Position numbers and translations under genes: made by a program
Origin: Toxoplasma gondii ME49
Taxonomy: Eukaryota; Apicomplexa; Conoidasida; Eucoccidiorida; Sarcocystidae
NCBI RefSeq assembly: GCF_000006565.2
Contig: NC_031478.1
Span: 7,222,343-7,286,342, forward strand
Direction of reading: 5' to 3'
Length of the DNA: 64,000 nt
Shown here: positions 22,901 to 34,800 of the stretch, one piece after another
Position numbering within the stretch: position 1 is the stretch's first letter
How the letters are laid out: every line of letters starts with the position of its first letter
Notes under the pieces: generated by a model
What the model was told of the DNA's origin: nothing
Database searches by the model: none
What the model saw: the letters and a program-made list of their open reading frames with translations, nothing else

Positions 22901-25900
22901 TCTCCCTCCTCTCCTCTCGGCCTCGCGACCTGGCTGTCCTCCGTTCGTCGCTCTTCTCGCTCGTCCTCCCCGTTCCCGACACTTTCCAGCGTCTCCGGCC
23001 CTCGGGTCTCTTCCGCTTCTCCCTTGTCTCCGTCCTCCGCTTCCCCCTCGTCTCCGTCTCCGTCGTCGTCTTCGTGAAGCCAGAAGGGCGACTCGAAGAC
23101 CAAAGCCACTTTGTTCATGTTGCCCATGCCCAGGAGTTTGACGGCTTCGCGTTTCCACTCTGGAAGCGGCGGGTCGAAGGCGACGAGTCCTCGCCGACTC
23201 TCGCATCTTTCCTTGGACAAGGCGAACCACGAAGAGGCAGAAGACGAAGCGTCGACGCCGCCCTCTTCCGTCCTCGCTGCGTCTCGCTCCTCGCCTTCTC
23301 CCTTCACTCCCTCCACTCCCTGCTGCGCGTCTTTCGGTGTGTCGCCTCCTGGCGGCCGAGGTGTACGTACACCCGAGCTGCTTATTGCCTCTGGCGTCGC
23401 CTCGCGAGATTTCTTTGCCCAGCCGTCTGCAGCCCGCAGGCGCGCGAGCGCCTGCTTTTTGCAGATTCTCCGGCCGTTCCCTCGGCGCTTCTGCGAAGGA
23501 ATTAGGAACGGAAGAAGATCCGGTGGAAACGTAAAGTCCACGGGAACGTCGTGAAGCGCGTCAGCTATTTCGGCGTCTACATCAAGATCAGACCTGGCCG
23601 CCCTCGCCTTCACAGGTGCCGACGCCTCCTCACACACCTCGCTCTTCAAGAAGGCGGAAGTACTCGAATCGGCGCCTCTAGCTTCAGCCAGACGCACTGA
23701 AGCAGAGGAAGAAGGAGCAGTAAGAGACGAAGGAGCGACGAAAGAGGAGGAAGAATGAAGCGAGGAGTCGCCGTCTTGAGGCCTACACCAGTCGCCACCG
23801 GTGCCTCTCTCGTCCTCCTTTTCTGCATCGCGGGGCTCATAGCCTCCCCCTGGATTTGCTTCGCCGTCTGCACAGTTCCCATTGGAGAGAGGAAACGAAG
23901 AAGAGAAAGAAGAAAGACGAGAAGACGAAAGAGAAGAAGACACACGAGAAGAAGAACAAGAAGATGTTAGAGAGACAGGGAGAGGCCCACTGCCGCTGTC
24001 TCCGCCGGGAGGTTCTGCCCCACCTGAGGTTGGGGCGGCTGCGTTATGTCGACTGGAGGCGGCCGAAGAGAGAAGGTGATCTCCGTTAGATTCAGAGGAG
24101 TGAAGGGAAGAGTGACGCGGCAGCAGAGATTTCTCTATGTTTTTGACAACGGAATCACCGACGCATGGGTCTCCATTCTCGATGCAGACAAATCTCCTCA
24201 AACCTCGTTCTCCACCTCTCACCTCTCCCTGGATTCCTCTCGTTTCGTCGGTGCCACATACGTCCACCAGGCCTTTACATTCGAGTTCGATCCCCAGCTC
24301 TTCACCCGCGTTTCCTTCCATTCGGGACGCCTCTTTTTCTGTGATTTTATCTACTTGCCCTTCTTTCCTGGAGTCTGCTTTCCTTTCAGTACCGGCGTTC
24401 CTGCCTTCTTCTCGGAACGCGTCTGCGGTGACGCCGCTGTGCGGAACTCTCCAGGCTTCCTCTTGCCAGTGGAGACCTTCGCTGCTTCTCTCCACTCTCT
24501 CGGCGTCCCCGTTCTCTGCTTGCGTGTCAGGTGCTTTCTCCTCCTCTTCCCCTATGAGAGGAGAAACTTGGTTGTCCCCCCTGACGGTTGACAGAGAGCG
24601 AGCAGGCAGCGTTTGAGAAGGGAGAAGTTCTTTCGCATGCACCTCGGATCTAAAACGAGCAGCGTCCTCTCCCGTCGCGCGTTGTTCGTCAGCAGTCACT
24701 GACGCTTTCAATACGCCTGCAATTCGGCGAACAGAAAGAGAAAACGAAGAGGAGAGGTAAGGGGGTAAACCGACAGAAACGGAGGAGGAAAGACGACAGT
24801 TCACAAGAGGAAGGAAGAAACCTTGGTAGACGAGGCTTGCACAAGTGATACGTGAGTAACCACAGCGTTCCGGAGGTGACCAGTCCGGCGGCGAGCAAAC
24901 GAAAGAAGTAGAAAAGAGACCAGAAGCAATGACCGGAAGAAAGAGAGACACTGCGCAGTCTCAGAAGACTGCGGAGAGCGCAAGTGGCCGAAGAAGAAGC
25001 GAGGAGAGAAAGGGAGAACGAAAAAGACGGGAAAAAGGCGAGTGGAGATCTTAACAAAGAGAGACGACGCGAGCTCAAGCATAAAAAGAACTCAGAGACG
25101 CTTTGTGAATGCGGTCTTCGCCAGAGAAGAGAAGGAAGAAGAGAAGAGAGAGAGAGAGACGCAACGCTTGATGCGAATCGGATCCTTACCAAGAGGCAGG
25201 GTGACAATGCAAAAGTCAAAACGAGGAGAAACAGTGCCGTCTGCGAAGCGCAGAGTGACGCCCGAGTCTGAATAAGAAATGCTCGAGACCTCGTGTCGAA
25301 GGCGGATGTCCAAATCGCTTGTGAGCGCCTCCACAGCCGACTTATACCCCTCCCAGATGAGGACATGTTGTCCTTGGAAGGCTGTCAGATCGTCCTGAAA
25401 AGAACGTGAAGGAGTTTGGGAGTTCTTTAGAAACCTGTGGGGCAGAACGCGCTCTCTCAAGGGCCAGAGAGGTTCGACGGAGTTGCGATGCAACTGGCGC
25501 AACATCTCTAGAACAGCGAAATCGATTCCTTGCGAGGAAGCGAGGGAACAGACAGGCAGCAGAGACACCCCACAGACGACTCCTTCAGCGCCCACCCCCA
25601 CACTCGACCCCGATCCAACTGTGAGCCTTTGGTTACAAAGAAAAGAGACAAGTCAACAAGATCTTCTTGGTGCCTTCCACGCAACGCCTGACCTCCGAAA
25701 GGAGACGACTGACAAAAAGAAAAAACGTTTCTCCCCCTTTTTTCTCAACTCGCACCATCCTTGCCTACCTGGTCCCAGCAGATCAACGAAAGGTCGTCCA
25801 CGTCGGCACCTGCCGAGTATTCCAAGTTGTTGAGATGCCACATGAGGAGTCTTCCCTCGACGCTGTCCCCTTCCTTTCCAGGCTCCACATCCGTCTCTTC

Positions 25901-28900
25901 TTCACCTTCTCTCTCCGTCTCCTCTGCCGTCCGCGACCTCTCCGCTGGCTCCTGGTCTTCGGTGCAGGGTGCCGCCCGAGGCTTTCTCGCGTTCCTCGTC
26001 TCTTCCCGAGGCTGCGCAAGTCGCTTTCTCCTCGCGCGAATCGCCTCGCGCATCTTCGCGTTCAGCACTCCACCCAGCGACTGGTGCAGAAGCGTCTTCA
26101 GCTCGGTCTGCGCTCCTGTCGGCCCCGCAGGCCACTGTCGCCACCCTCGGTTGCCCTCGTCTCTCCTCGCAGAACTGTCGGCCTCCCGCTGGTGGCTCTG
26201 GTGGGCTTCGTACGCCCAGGCGTCAACCTCCGCGTCGACGCGAGCACCTGTCGCCTCGTCGAAGAGAACTTCCTCCGCATCCGTCAGAATCTCCACTGCC
26301 TTCTGCGAGGCCTTTTGCTTCCGTTTCGAACTCCCCACAGTTGCCGAGTCGTCCACCACCTCGACGCCTTTCGCCGCGCCGAACGGGTGGAGCCGGTGCG
26401 CCAGGCAAATCGCATACACCGGGTTGTCGTCGATTCCGTGGATCCACGAGGCCCCCAGGTCGATGCCCGGGACCACAAGCGCTCCCGACGCAGACGCAGA
26501 CAAAGACGCAGACGCAGACGGAACAGAGGAAACCGCAGAGGTCGACGACCAGGCAGAAGAGGAAGAGGAAGAAGAGGAAGGCAAAGAAGAGGCAGAAAAC
26601 GCGCGAGAAGAGCAGATGCCTTCAATCGCGCTGCGTTTCGCGCTTGCATCACAGCACTCCCCCAGAACGCCCCGTGGTTCGCAGGCTCTGAGAGGCCATT
26701 GTTCCTCTCCCTTCACTTCTTTCGGGGCCTTCGCCGCTTGCGCTGCCTCCGCGCTTTCCTCTCGGTCTCCAATGTCGAGTCCTGGATTCTCTCTCGAGGC
26801 TTTCGCCTGCGCCGACGCGCTCGCCAACTCCGGCCGCGGGTGCAGCGTGACTTCCGCACTGCAGCAGCGACCGCCCACGCGGCTGCGGGCTTCGTAGACG
26901 ACGACGGACTTGACGCCAGCGTCTCGAAGTTCGCGAGCGGCGCTGATCCCTGCCATGCCAGCTCCAATCACGGCGACTTTCAGCTGCTTCTTTCCTCGAA
27001 GCAAGAACTGTCTCTTCTTCTCTGCGGGGCGACCCACACGCAGCTGACGGAACGAAAGCCACGATCTCAGACGCGGGTGGCCAGGCGTCAAGGCCGACGC
27101 GCAATGCGGAGTTGCGACACCCGCCGAAGCGAGCAGAGACGACTCGGAAAGAAACTCTGCACGAGGCAACGCAGACGCAGTCGAAGGGAACACCGAAGAA
27201 GAGGCAGCAGAGGAAGAAAACGATGCAGAAGACAAAGACGGAGACGAAGAGGAAGAAGAGGAAGCCATTATTGAGACTGGGGTGTTGGCTGATGTTCGTC
27301 GACTCGACCGCCGGCTTCGACTGGGACCGTGTGGGCGACTGCCTTCTTCGGTCGAGTGTCCAGACACCGAGAAGGCCGAAGCAGAGCTTCCATGCGACGG
27401 CAAAGGCGGCGTATCTTCCCCAGCTTTCGCGTCGTCGGAGTGGCTTTTCCCAGCATCGAACGAAGCGCAAGCCTCTTCCTCCGTTCCGTTCAATGAGGAC
27501 TCATCGTGGAGGCGGCGCCGAGACAGAGACACTGGAGAAGGCGAGAGACAGGCGGCATCTCCTTCTCCGTCTTGGGTCTCCTGCAGCCGTCCTCCGTCTC
27601 CGTCCTTTCCTCGACCCCTCTCAGAGTCCGAACACTCCTCGCCGTCGGAGACGACGACGACGTCGGCTGCACACAACCGGGGAGACAGGCAACGCCTCAG
27701 ACAGTCTTCTCTCGGAGGGGAAGCTGCATGCAGCCAGCCCTGCGCGCTGTCCTGCGGAGACAGAGAAGCAGACGAGCAGGCACGACCGGCGCGGGACCGG
27801 AGGAGCGAGGCAGAGAGAAGTTCCGGCGGCACACCCGGAGCTCGAGAAGGCAAACAACAGGCGGCGACAGGCGGAGAAAAGAAGGGCAAGGGCGCGGATG
27901 CCGACGCGGGCGCCGAGAAAGCAACGAAGGCGGAGTCGCAGGCTGGAGGATCAACTCGGATGTCTGGACACCCGACCCGCGTCCGAGGCTCCTCGCCAGC
28001 CAGGTCTTCCTCGACCTCGCTTTCGGACGGAGAGGAAGAGAGAGAAGAAAGACTCTGGAGAGAGGTCGAGCGTCGCGGAGAGTGATTTCCAGCAGGGCCT
28101 GCGGGCGCTTCGCTGCCGGGTGTATCGTCAGCAGAGAAAGGAGAAAACGAGAAGTGCGAACGGCGACGACTGCCAGAGGCGCCACAGGCGAAAGTCTGGA
28201 ATGTCTCGCATGCAGAGACACACGGCGAACGCTCAGCACAAAACGCAGAATTCAACTCACCCACAAAAGAGCGAGCAGACGAAACTCCGCCGAACTTCGC
28301 AGGCCTAGGCAAGAACCCTGGGGCCCGATAAGCCGGCAACGCCGAAGGAGAAGGAGACGTAAGAGAAGGAGAAGGAGACGTAAGAGAAGGAGAAGAAGAC
28401 GTAAGAGAAGGAGAAGAAGAAGATAAATAAGAACAGGGTAAGGAATCAGGTGGCAGCCGCGTCATGGGATGCCAGAGAGAGTCTTGAGGCGCGCGGCAGA
28501 GGAGGCGCGAGGACGAGACGAGGGATCGCCCAGCTGTATGTACACCCGCGATGCGCGAAGGACACAGCCTCGGAGGAGAGGGAAGGAGCGGAGAGTTCGC
28601 AGCGGCACCGCGGTGAGAGGGCGGCTGCAGCGAAAGCAGAGGCAGATTCGAAGAAGCAGATCCTCGAATGTCTCTGCCTTCCTCTTTCCTTCCTTCTCTT
28701 CGCTCGGCTTCTCTTCGCTCGGCTTCTCTTCGTCTTCCTTCTCTGTTTCGTTCCTCTCGCGCTTCGTGGGCCGCCCAGCGCGAGCGGCACGCAGCTCCGC
28801 TGTCTCCGAGGAAATTCGTAGGCACCGGAAAGGCGCTCCCAGGAGGCAATGCAGGCCGCGAGGAGGCATGCGAAGAAAGACAAACAGCGGGAGGAGAAGC

Positions 28901-29230
28901 ATGAGATGACACATGAAGAGCATGGGGAGAAGAAGCGGTCGACAAGGAAGGGTTTTGAAGGGGATGGAACAACGGGTGCGCGTTGGAATGCGTGGCTGGA
29001 GGAACTGCGGGGAAGGCCGCGGCGACGCCTACGTACTGGGTGACGGAGCCTGCCTGCGATAGAGCGAGAGGAGGCGGCTGGAAGCCAAGAGGCAGATCGG
29101 GTGGAAGTCCCGAAAGAGAAACGACGGCAGGCATAAAGGCGGGGACTGAAGGCGGGAGGGCAGCGTTCAGTTGCCCGGCGGAGGGACAACGGCGGAACGC
29201 AGCGTCTCCGCGGTGATTGAAGGGCTCCAT
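16996..29230 (-). CDS. LSD1: LSD1-type FAD-dependent histone lysine demethylase with C-terminal extended PHD finger
   Basis: LSD1 enzymes oxidatively remove methyl groups from histone lysines in the nucleus. The model joins 29230-25769, 25394-25190, 24716-21691, 21075-20889, 20670-20578, 20102-20020, 19670-19623 (tentative), 19448-19354, 18922-18434 and 18061-16996, giving 2917 residues. The ATG has G at -3 and +4. Residues 1-740 are Ser/Pro-rich and no SWIRM domain is visible. The FAD motif VAVIGAGMAG is near 752. Next come DLGASWIHG, TLPLGVLK (about 1220), a roughly 500-residue insert, FDPPLPEWK (about 1733), a second insert, SRWGKDPFARGSYSYLPPG (about 2280) and AGEHTIRPYPSTVHG (about 2310). 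AGEHTIR distinguishes LSD1 from ordinary polyamine oxidases. An ePHD (CAFC, HEDC, CACC, HLPC, FCPSH; about 2410-2575) and three SIM-like motifs follow. The family call is secure; the 48-nt exon is the weakest part. Confidence 0.88.
18211..18233. repeat. (TA)n microsatellite in an LSD1 intron
   Basis: An alternating TA run lies in the last LSD1 intron (18062-18433), followed by ATGTACATATGTACA-like sequence. Confidence 0.9.
21076..21690 (-). other. LSD1 intron 3, rich in (TA)n tracts
   Basis: The donor GTAGGA follows the PIILVL codons and the acceptor CGGCAG precedes GTCCCGGGAACC. The join gives a phase-0 LSD1 core (PIILVL then VPGTF). Three TA tracts lie inside, at about 21250-21264, 21350-21368 and 21422-21439, with ATATGTATATGT-type degenerate repeats around them. 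Confidence 0.75.
23357..23378. repeat. Copy of a GTGTACGTACAC-centred 22-nt element, inside LSD1 exon 3
   Basis: The reverse complement of this interval matches 29885-29906 base for base over 22 nt. The core 12 bp is a perfect palindrome. Here it is translated as part of the SSGVRTPRP segment of the LSD1 insertion. Confidence 0.85.
28344..28419 (-). repeat. 21-nt tandem repeat encoding Ser/Pro heptads in LSD1
   Basis: Three full copies and one partial copy of a 21-nt unit (plus strand GAAGGAGAAGGAGACGTAAGA and close variants) lie within LSD1 exon 1. On the coding strand they read as heptads of the type SPSLTSP/SPSLTSS, in the disordered N-terminal region. Confidence 0.85.
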
Positions 29231-29884
29231 GTCTCAGACGCGAGAAGAAGCGAGAAGAAGCAAGAAAAGAGAGAAGAAAAGAGAGACGAGACAGAAGAAA
29301 AGAGACGAGAGAGAAGACACAACGGAAGTGGAGACAGAAGACAGGAGGACGAAAAGAAAGTCGAAAGATCCGTCAGGAGAAGGTGGGGAAAGACGCCAGT
29401 CGGGGATGTCCTCCTAGTGAGATGACAAAAGGAGCAAGAGGAGAGAGCGACCGGAACCAAGGTCAGGCGCACAGAAGATCAGAGCAGAGGTGACGAAACA
29501 AGGAGAAAAGACGAAGGAAGTGGAAGGGACAACCAAAGCGGAGAAAAAGACGAGAGAGGAAGAGAAGACGAAGAGAGAGAAGAGGAAAAGAGTGCAAACG
29601 ATGCAGTCGACTGCGGACTCCGTGTGTCCCTGCGGCAAAAGCGTCGCGCGGGGACAGCAGTCAGGGCAAGTTTCGCCTTTTTCATGGCTCCCTGGAATGT
29701 TTACTGTTCAAATAAAGACGTAGAACGCGACGACGCATCGTCTTCTCGCCACACAAAACGCCCGGTCCGCCTTCGCGAGAAATGGTGCAGGCCAGACCAC
29801 GGCGAGAACCGGCTCGCAAAACCTACGTTGACAGGGATCGAAACCGGGTGTACACACCCTGCATCGTTCGTCGCAGGCGTCGCT

Positions 29885-29906
29885 GCTCGGGTGTACGTAC
29901 ACCTCG
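29885..29906. repeat. Copy of the same 22-nt element in the divergent spacer
   Basis: The core GTGTACGTACAC is at 29891-29902, between the LSD1 and Timeless starts. A third core copy is at 44433-44444 in Timeless intron 14. A near copy (TGTATGTACACCCG) is at 28535-28548. Confidence 0.85.
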
Positions 29907-30213
29907 TTCTCGCACCCTCCAGCGCTCGTCCTCCAGTCGTTTTTGCGAGACTGCATGCGTAGAAACGCGCCGTTTCGCTCGAAACGTTTTCTGTCCTTGC
30001 GTGGACGCGAGTGCCTGGCCGCAGAACTCGACTCCAAGACAAGCTCAAAGCTTCACAGGCGAGGCGCGCTACACGCGCTAGACAGGCCACAAACAAGTAC
30101 GCGCGCACAAGAAGGCAAACAACTCTTCCCACATAAAGAGAGTCGAATGTAGATGGAAATACACACACAGAGCCATGCAGAAGTAGATACAGAAACACAT
30201 ATACGTACATCTA

Positions 30214-30215
30214 CG

Positions 30216-30246
<31 letters not shown>

Positions 30247-30250
30247 GTAG
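30214..30250. repeat. (TA)n tract in the LSD1-Timeless divergent spacer
   Basis: A TA run is interrupted once by ATGTATAT. GA-rich dinucleotide repeats (gagacagagaca) follow it. Confidence 0.9.
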
Positions 30251-31879
30251 ATAGGAAACCAGAGAGACAGAGACAGAGAGACAGATATAGATGAACAGAA
30301 GTCGAGTTACAAGTTCAGTTGGGTGGCGTCTGTCGAGAGAGCGAGGCGCTCTCAGCGTTTACGCCCGCAGGGAGAGGAATCCCCGTGGAAGGGGAGCCGG
30401 GGGTCGTTCCGGGAGGCGCAACGCGAAGCACCGCCACTCGTCCGTCTACTCACTCGCTGTCTGCGTCGCGGTTTCTTTTTCCGCGTCGTCCTCTTTCAAG
30501 AAAGCTTGGCGGCTGGCGGCGTGACTGCGTCTTCGGCGAGAAGAAAAGCAGGCTAGCCGCAGGCTGTGGGCTCGCCTCGGTGCCCAGATCGAGGCGTCGA
30601 GACACCGGAAAGGAGCGCAACAGCAGATTTTGAAACGTCCATCACAGAGTCGCGAGACAGCTCTCCGGAAAGTTTTCAGGTTCGCTTGAATGCGGGGGAG
30701 CTCGTAGTCTCTGAAAGCAGCAGAACGTCCGCGAATGCGCCAGTCTGTCTCCTCGTATTTTCTCTCCGTCTCCATCCCTCTCGCGCCTCCGTCGTTTCGT
30801 CTGCCGCGCTCTCCTTTTTTGGAAGCAGTTCTGCGGAGGGAGGCTTTGAATGCAAACGTTCCCCAGGCGCTGGTCCCGAAGTTTGTTGTTTTCATCGCGA
30901 GTCAACAGCCCCTGTCGCCCCTGGTCTCTCTCAGTCGGCCTCTCCGCACACTCCTGCCTACAGTTTTTCTCGTTCGGCGGGCGCAGGGACGGCGCTCGAG
31001 AGTTTTGCTGGAGATTCATTCGGTGGCTCGGCTCTTCTGCATTCGACTTCCGCGGCAAAACGAAGGAAAGACGACGCGACAAGCGAGAGCATTCCGTGAA
31101 AAAGTGATGCAGGTGTGTGTGCGGCGAACAAGCTGGGTCTTGTCGGTCGCGGCCCGGCCGGGGCTTTGAGGAGCGGCCGACGCCTCCGAGAAAACAGCGG
31201 GGAAAAGAGAGGAAAGAGTTGCGAAAAAGGAGCTGTTTGGAGACAGACCGGGCCGCTTTTCCTCGCCGGCAAGCACATGCGAGAGGCAGCGTTTGCGCGG
31301 GAAGCGAAAAACGCGCGCTGGTGTGCGAGCGCGAGCTCTTGCGGTGTGTATATATTCAGGCGCGCTGCTTCTGCCAGGCAGGTCGAGAAAAAAACCGTGG
31401 ACCAGCGGAAAAAATGACGTCTCCATAAGAACTCGGGCCGTCTTAAATTTCGCGTCGACTCTAGAAGAAAGGTCACTTCCGGAGTTCCTCCGTTTCTTCC
31501 TTTCGTCTGAGCCTCTTGCGTCCACCCTTGTCTTGCCCCCCTCTCCTCGACAACCACAACAACACACGGGGGAGGGCGCGAGACACTGCCTTTCTGTCTC
31601 CTCTTGATCTCCTTCCTTGTTCTCTCCTCAGGTGCCTCCTTCGACCCCATTGGTCTCGTTTCCTTCCATCGTTCCTCGCCTCCTCCTCTTCTCTTCCCGC
31701 TGTCGGACTATCGCCTTCCAAATCTTTTCTTTCTCCGCCCGAGAGTTCGCGTCCCCTCTTCCTCTTTTTCCTCTCTCTCTGGTCTTCTTCTTCATGTTCT
31801 CCTTCTCCCTTCCTTCTCTCTCCCGCCCGCTTCCCTGTTTCCTCTGCTTCTCCCTCCGTCCTCCGTTTTCTTCCTCGAA

Positions 31880-34800
31880 ATGTCCAGCTCTCGTTCTCCG
31901 TGGGGCTCTGCGTCGGAGAGCGACGAAGAGCGATCGCCTCCGTCTCCGGCATCTCGCGCGTCCTCTCCGTCTGTCTCTGAAGATGCAGTTGAGGACGAAG
32001 CCGACGCAGACGAAGCGGCGGCTTCGTCGCTCCGCGCCGAGGCCGCCAAGTTCCTCTGGGGTGACCCAGAAGGCGAAGAGGCGGAAGAAGACGACGACGA
32101 CCTGCTCGACGCCGAGGACTACATCCAGGCCTCCAGCTCTTCCGCAGCGAAGATGACGGCGGCGCAGCCTGGCCTGGCGGCTGACGGGGAGGAAGGATCT
32201 TTCGACGAAGAGGTTCCTTACGCCGCTCGGGTGCTGCTCAAAGACGCCGAGGCTCGCAGCCGCAAAGAGAAGCTGCTCCTCGCTGCCCTCAACTCCCTGA
32301 CACACACCGAAGTCCTCCTGGCCAACGCGCCGGCCGACGCAGCTGGCCATCTCTCGCGTGTATGTACATCGCAGGCCGGCGAGGCTGGGGCGCCGCCGCC
32401 TGCCGCGCCGCGGCTGTCAGACGGCGGGCGACAAGGCCGTCCGAGCGTCTCCCTCTCCAGTCGCCTGTCGTGGGAGTCTGAGCAAGGTGTCGAGAAAAGA
32501 CGTCTGTCAAGTAAAAGGCCTTCTTTCTCTCCCGACACAACAGTTAGTTCCGCCGCTTCCGCCTTTCCCTCTGTTTCTGCGTTTCCTTCTGCGTCTTCGC
32601 AGACCCTCGAGAGAGAGCTGGGGAGGCGGCCTCCCGTCTCCGCGGCCGAGCGGCCGGCTGTCGCGAGGACGAGTTCGCAGAGCTCGTTTCGCGCCTCGCT
32701 CTCAACGCGACGTCCCTCCCTTTCAGGTGAGGAGAAGTCCACGCCGCAAGTCGTCGGCGCCGGCCAGCTCGCTCCCAAAATGATGAAGGTCATGCGCGAG
32801 ATCTTTGGAAAGCGGAAGCCTGTCGGCCGGTTTGGGGTGTATGGACAGCCGAGTCGACGCGACGCGGAGAGCCCGAGTTCTGCCTGCAGCGCCTCTCCGT
32901 CACACGCTCGAGCTTCGCCTTCTTCTCTTCCTGACTCTTCTGCGTCTTTTCCTCCTCCGACGTCTTCGTCTTGTCCAGTCTCGGGTGTCGAGGCGCAGGT
33001 GCCGCGACCTGATTCTGCTGCGTCTGTCGCGACAGAATCGAGCAGAAAGCAAGTCTCGGTGACTGTGACCGAGGAAGCTGTGCGGCAGCTGAAGGATGTG
33101 AATCTCCTTCTCAAGCGAGAAGGCTGTGCGAGTTCTCTGAGGCGCCAGCGCGCCCAGGAGCTTTACGACTTCGAGGACGGTCACATGCTCTACCAGCACC
33201 CGCGCTTCTGCGCCGCAGCCATTTTTGTAAGTTGAAAAAAGTCTCCACGGTCTACGGAATCGTGGAGAAAGACGTGAGAGTCCTGGCAGGGACGCGCAAC
33301 GCAGAAGGTGCATGCAGAGTCGAAGAAGGGAGAAAGAACTCGAGCTCCAGAAACGGGAGCATCTTGTGGCGCTGCCTAAGACGTTTTCTAACTCGCGCTG
33401 TAGAGCAAAGCCCGAGACGCAAAGCAGAAAACCAAGTTTCCTCGAGTGATAACCTCCTGGTCCTTCCTCTGCTTCCCTTTGTTCCGTTTGGTGCCTTTAG
33501 ACTTTTTTCGACACACGAGCGTGCGTTACCGTGAATTCACCTTATATGCTGCCATGCAAGCTGCCTTCTCTCTTCTTCTTTTTTCACTCGTCTGTAGCGC
33601 GCTCTTGGTTTGGTCTCTTCTCTCCCGAGGCGCTGTCTCCTCTCTCCTCTGTCCCTTTCTTCTTTTGTCCCCTTCCTGTTTCTTCTCCTTTCACCTTTCT
33701 TCGTTCTTTCCTCGTTCATCTTTCGTCTTTCCCCGTTTCGCCTCTGCCTCTCTTCTTCCTTTCTTCTCTCTTTCGTTCCTCTTGCATGCCTCGTTCTTCT
33801 CAACTGCGTTCTCTTCTCTGTGCCGGTTCCCTGCGCGCCTTCCCTCCTGGCCAAACCTGCCGTTTGCGCCCACTATTTTTCCTCCTTTGTCTCTGCCAAT
33901 TCAATTCGTGCTCCGCTCTCTTTCTGCTCCTTCTCGCCCAGAGGGAGAACCTTGTCGCCCGTCGCCTTGCCCCCCTCTGGACAGCCGTTGCGGCGCGCTA
34001 CGACGCAGTTGAAGGTTCTGACGACGCTCAACAAATCGAAAATCAGCAGCATTTGCTTGTGCAACTCCTGCGCTGCCTCGCCTTCCTTGCGGGAGCACCG
34101 CCTGTTGACTGGATACAGGTATCTCGAGCTCTCTGCGGGGGAAAAAACAGTTGGAAGGAAATCGCGAACCCCAGAGACTGTCTCACGTTCTCGCCGTCTC
34201 TATGTGCATCCCCTCCTTCTCCTCCTCCATGCCATGCTCCCTCTGTCTTCCTCTCCCGCTGCTGCTCTCGCTTCCGCTGTCTGTGTCGTCCTTTTCTCTC
34301 CTTCACTGTTTCTCGCCTTCCCTTTCCTTCACTGATTGTCGCACGCAATCTTTTCTGCCTGTGTGTGTGTGTCTTTCCTTCGACTTTCATGTTTCTGCTC
34401 GCCAGTGGTCTCCCTTCGTGGCACCGGGAGAACGGGCGTACGCGGAAGGCAGAAAAGAAGAAAAGAAGCAATCGAAAAAAGGAGAACCATGTATGACCGT
34501 GAGGGTCTGGCAACGTGGCTTGGGTGTCTCAGTTCTCTCCTTCTTTTCCTCTCGCAAATTCGGTTTTCTTCGTTGTTCGACTCGTCTTTTTCGAGAGCCG
34601 TTCCAGTTCGTCTTTTCGCGGTCTCTGTCTCCATGTGTCTCTTCCTCTTCTCCGCAGTACTGGATGAAATTCGCGCCGTGGCTCGACGATGCGAAGCGCG
34701 TAGACGACTCGCGAAAAATGGAGAAAAAACGAATCGAAGAGCTGCGAGCGAGGCGCCGGCGCCTGGGTCTGCAGCCGTCGGAGGTGGAGAAGGAAGCTGA

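Larger units (their letters stand above)
29231..31879. promoter_or_regulatory. Divergent intergenic region between LSD1 and Timeless
   Basis: The two genes start head-to-head, so both promoters and 5' leaders must lie here, although no core promoter element can be assigned. Visible elements are a TGCATGCG site at about 29953, the palindrome GTGTACGTACAC at 29891-29902, a (TA)n tract at about 30214-30234, and a pyrimidine-rich leader before the Timeless ATG. Several overlapping ORFs (for example 30895-30446 minus, 30566-31099 plus) occupy 30.4-31.1 kb, but several frames on both strands are open at once, so none can be called. Confidence 0.5.

Noticed and set aside
25667..27274. Long plus-strand ORF (535 residues) opposite LSD1 exon 1
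   Set aside because: It is Arg-rich, low-complexity and lies antisense to the conserved FAD-binding part of LSD1. It is explained by low stop density in GC-rich coding DNA.
27112..28426. Further overlapping plus-strand ORFs (398 and 306 residues) opposite LSD1 exon 1
   Set aside because: They are antisense to LSD1 coding sequence, dominated by Arg repeats, and have no domain.
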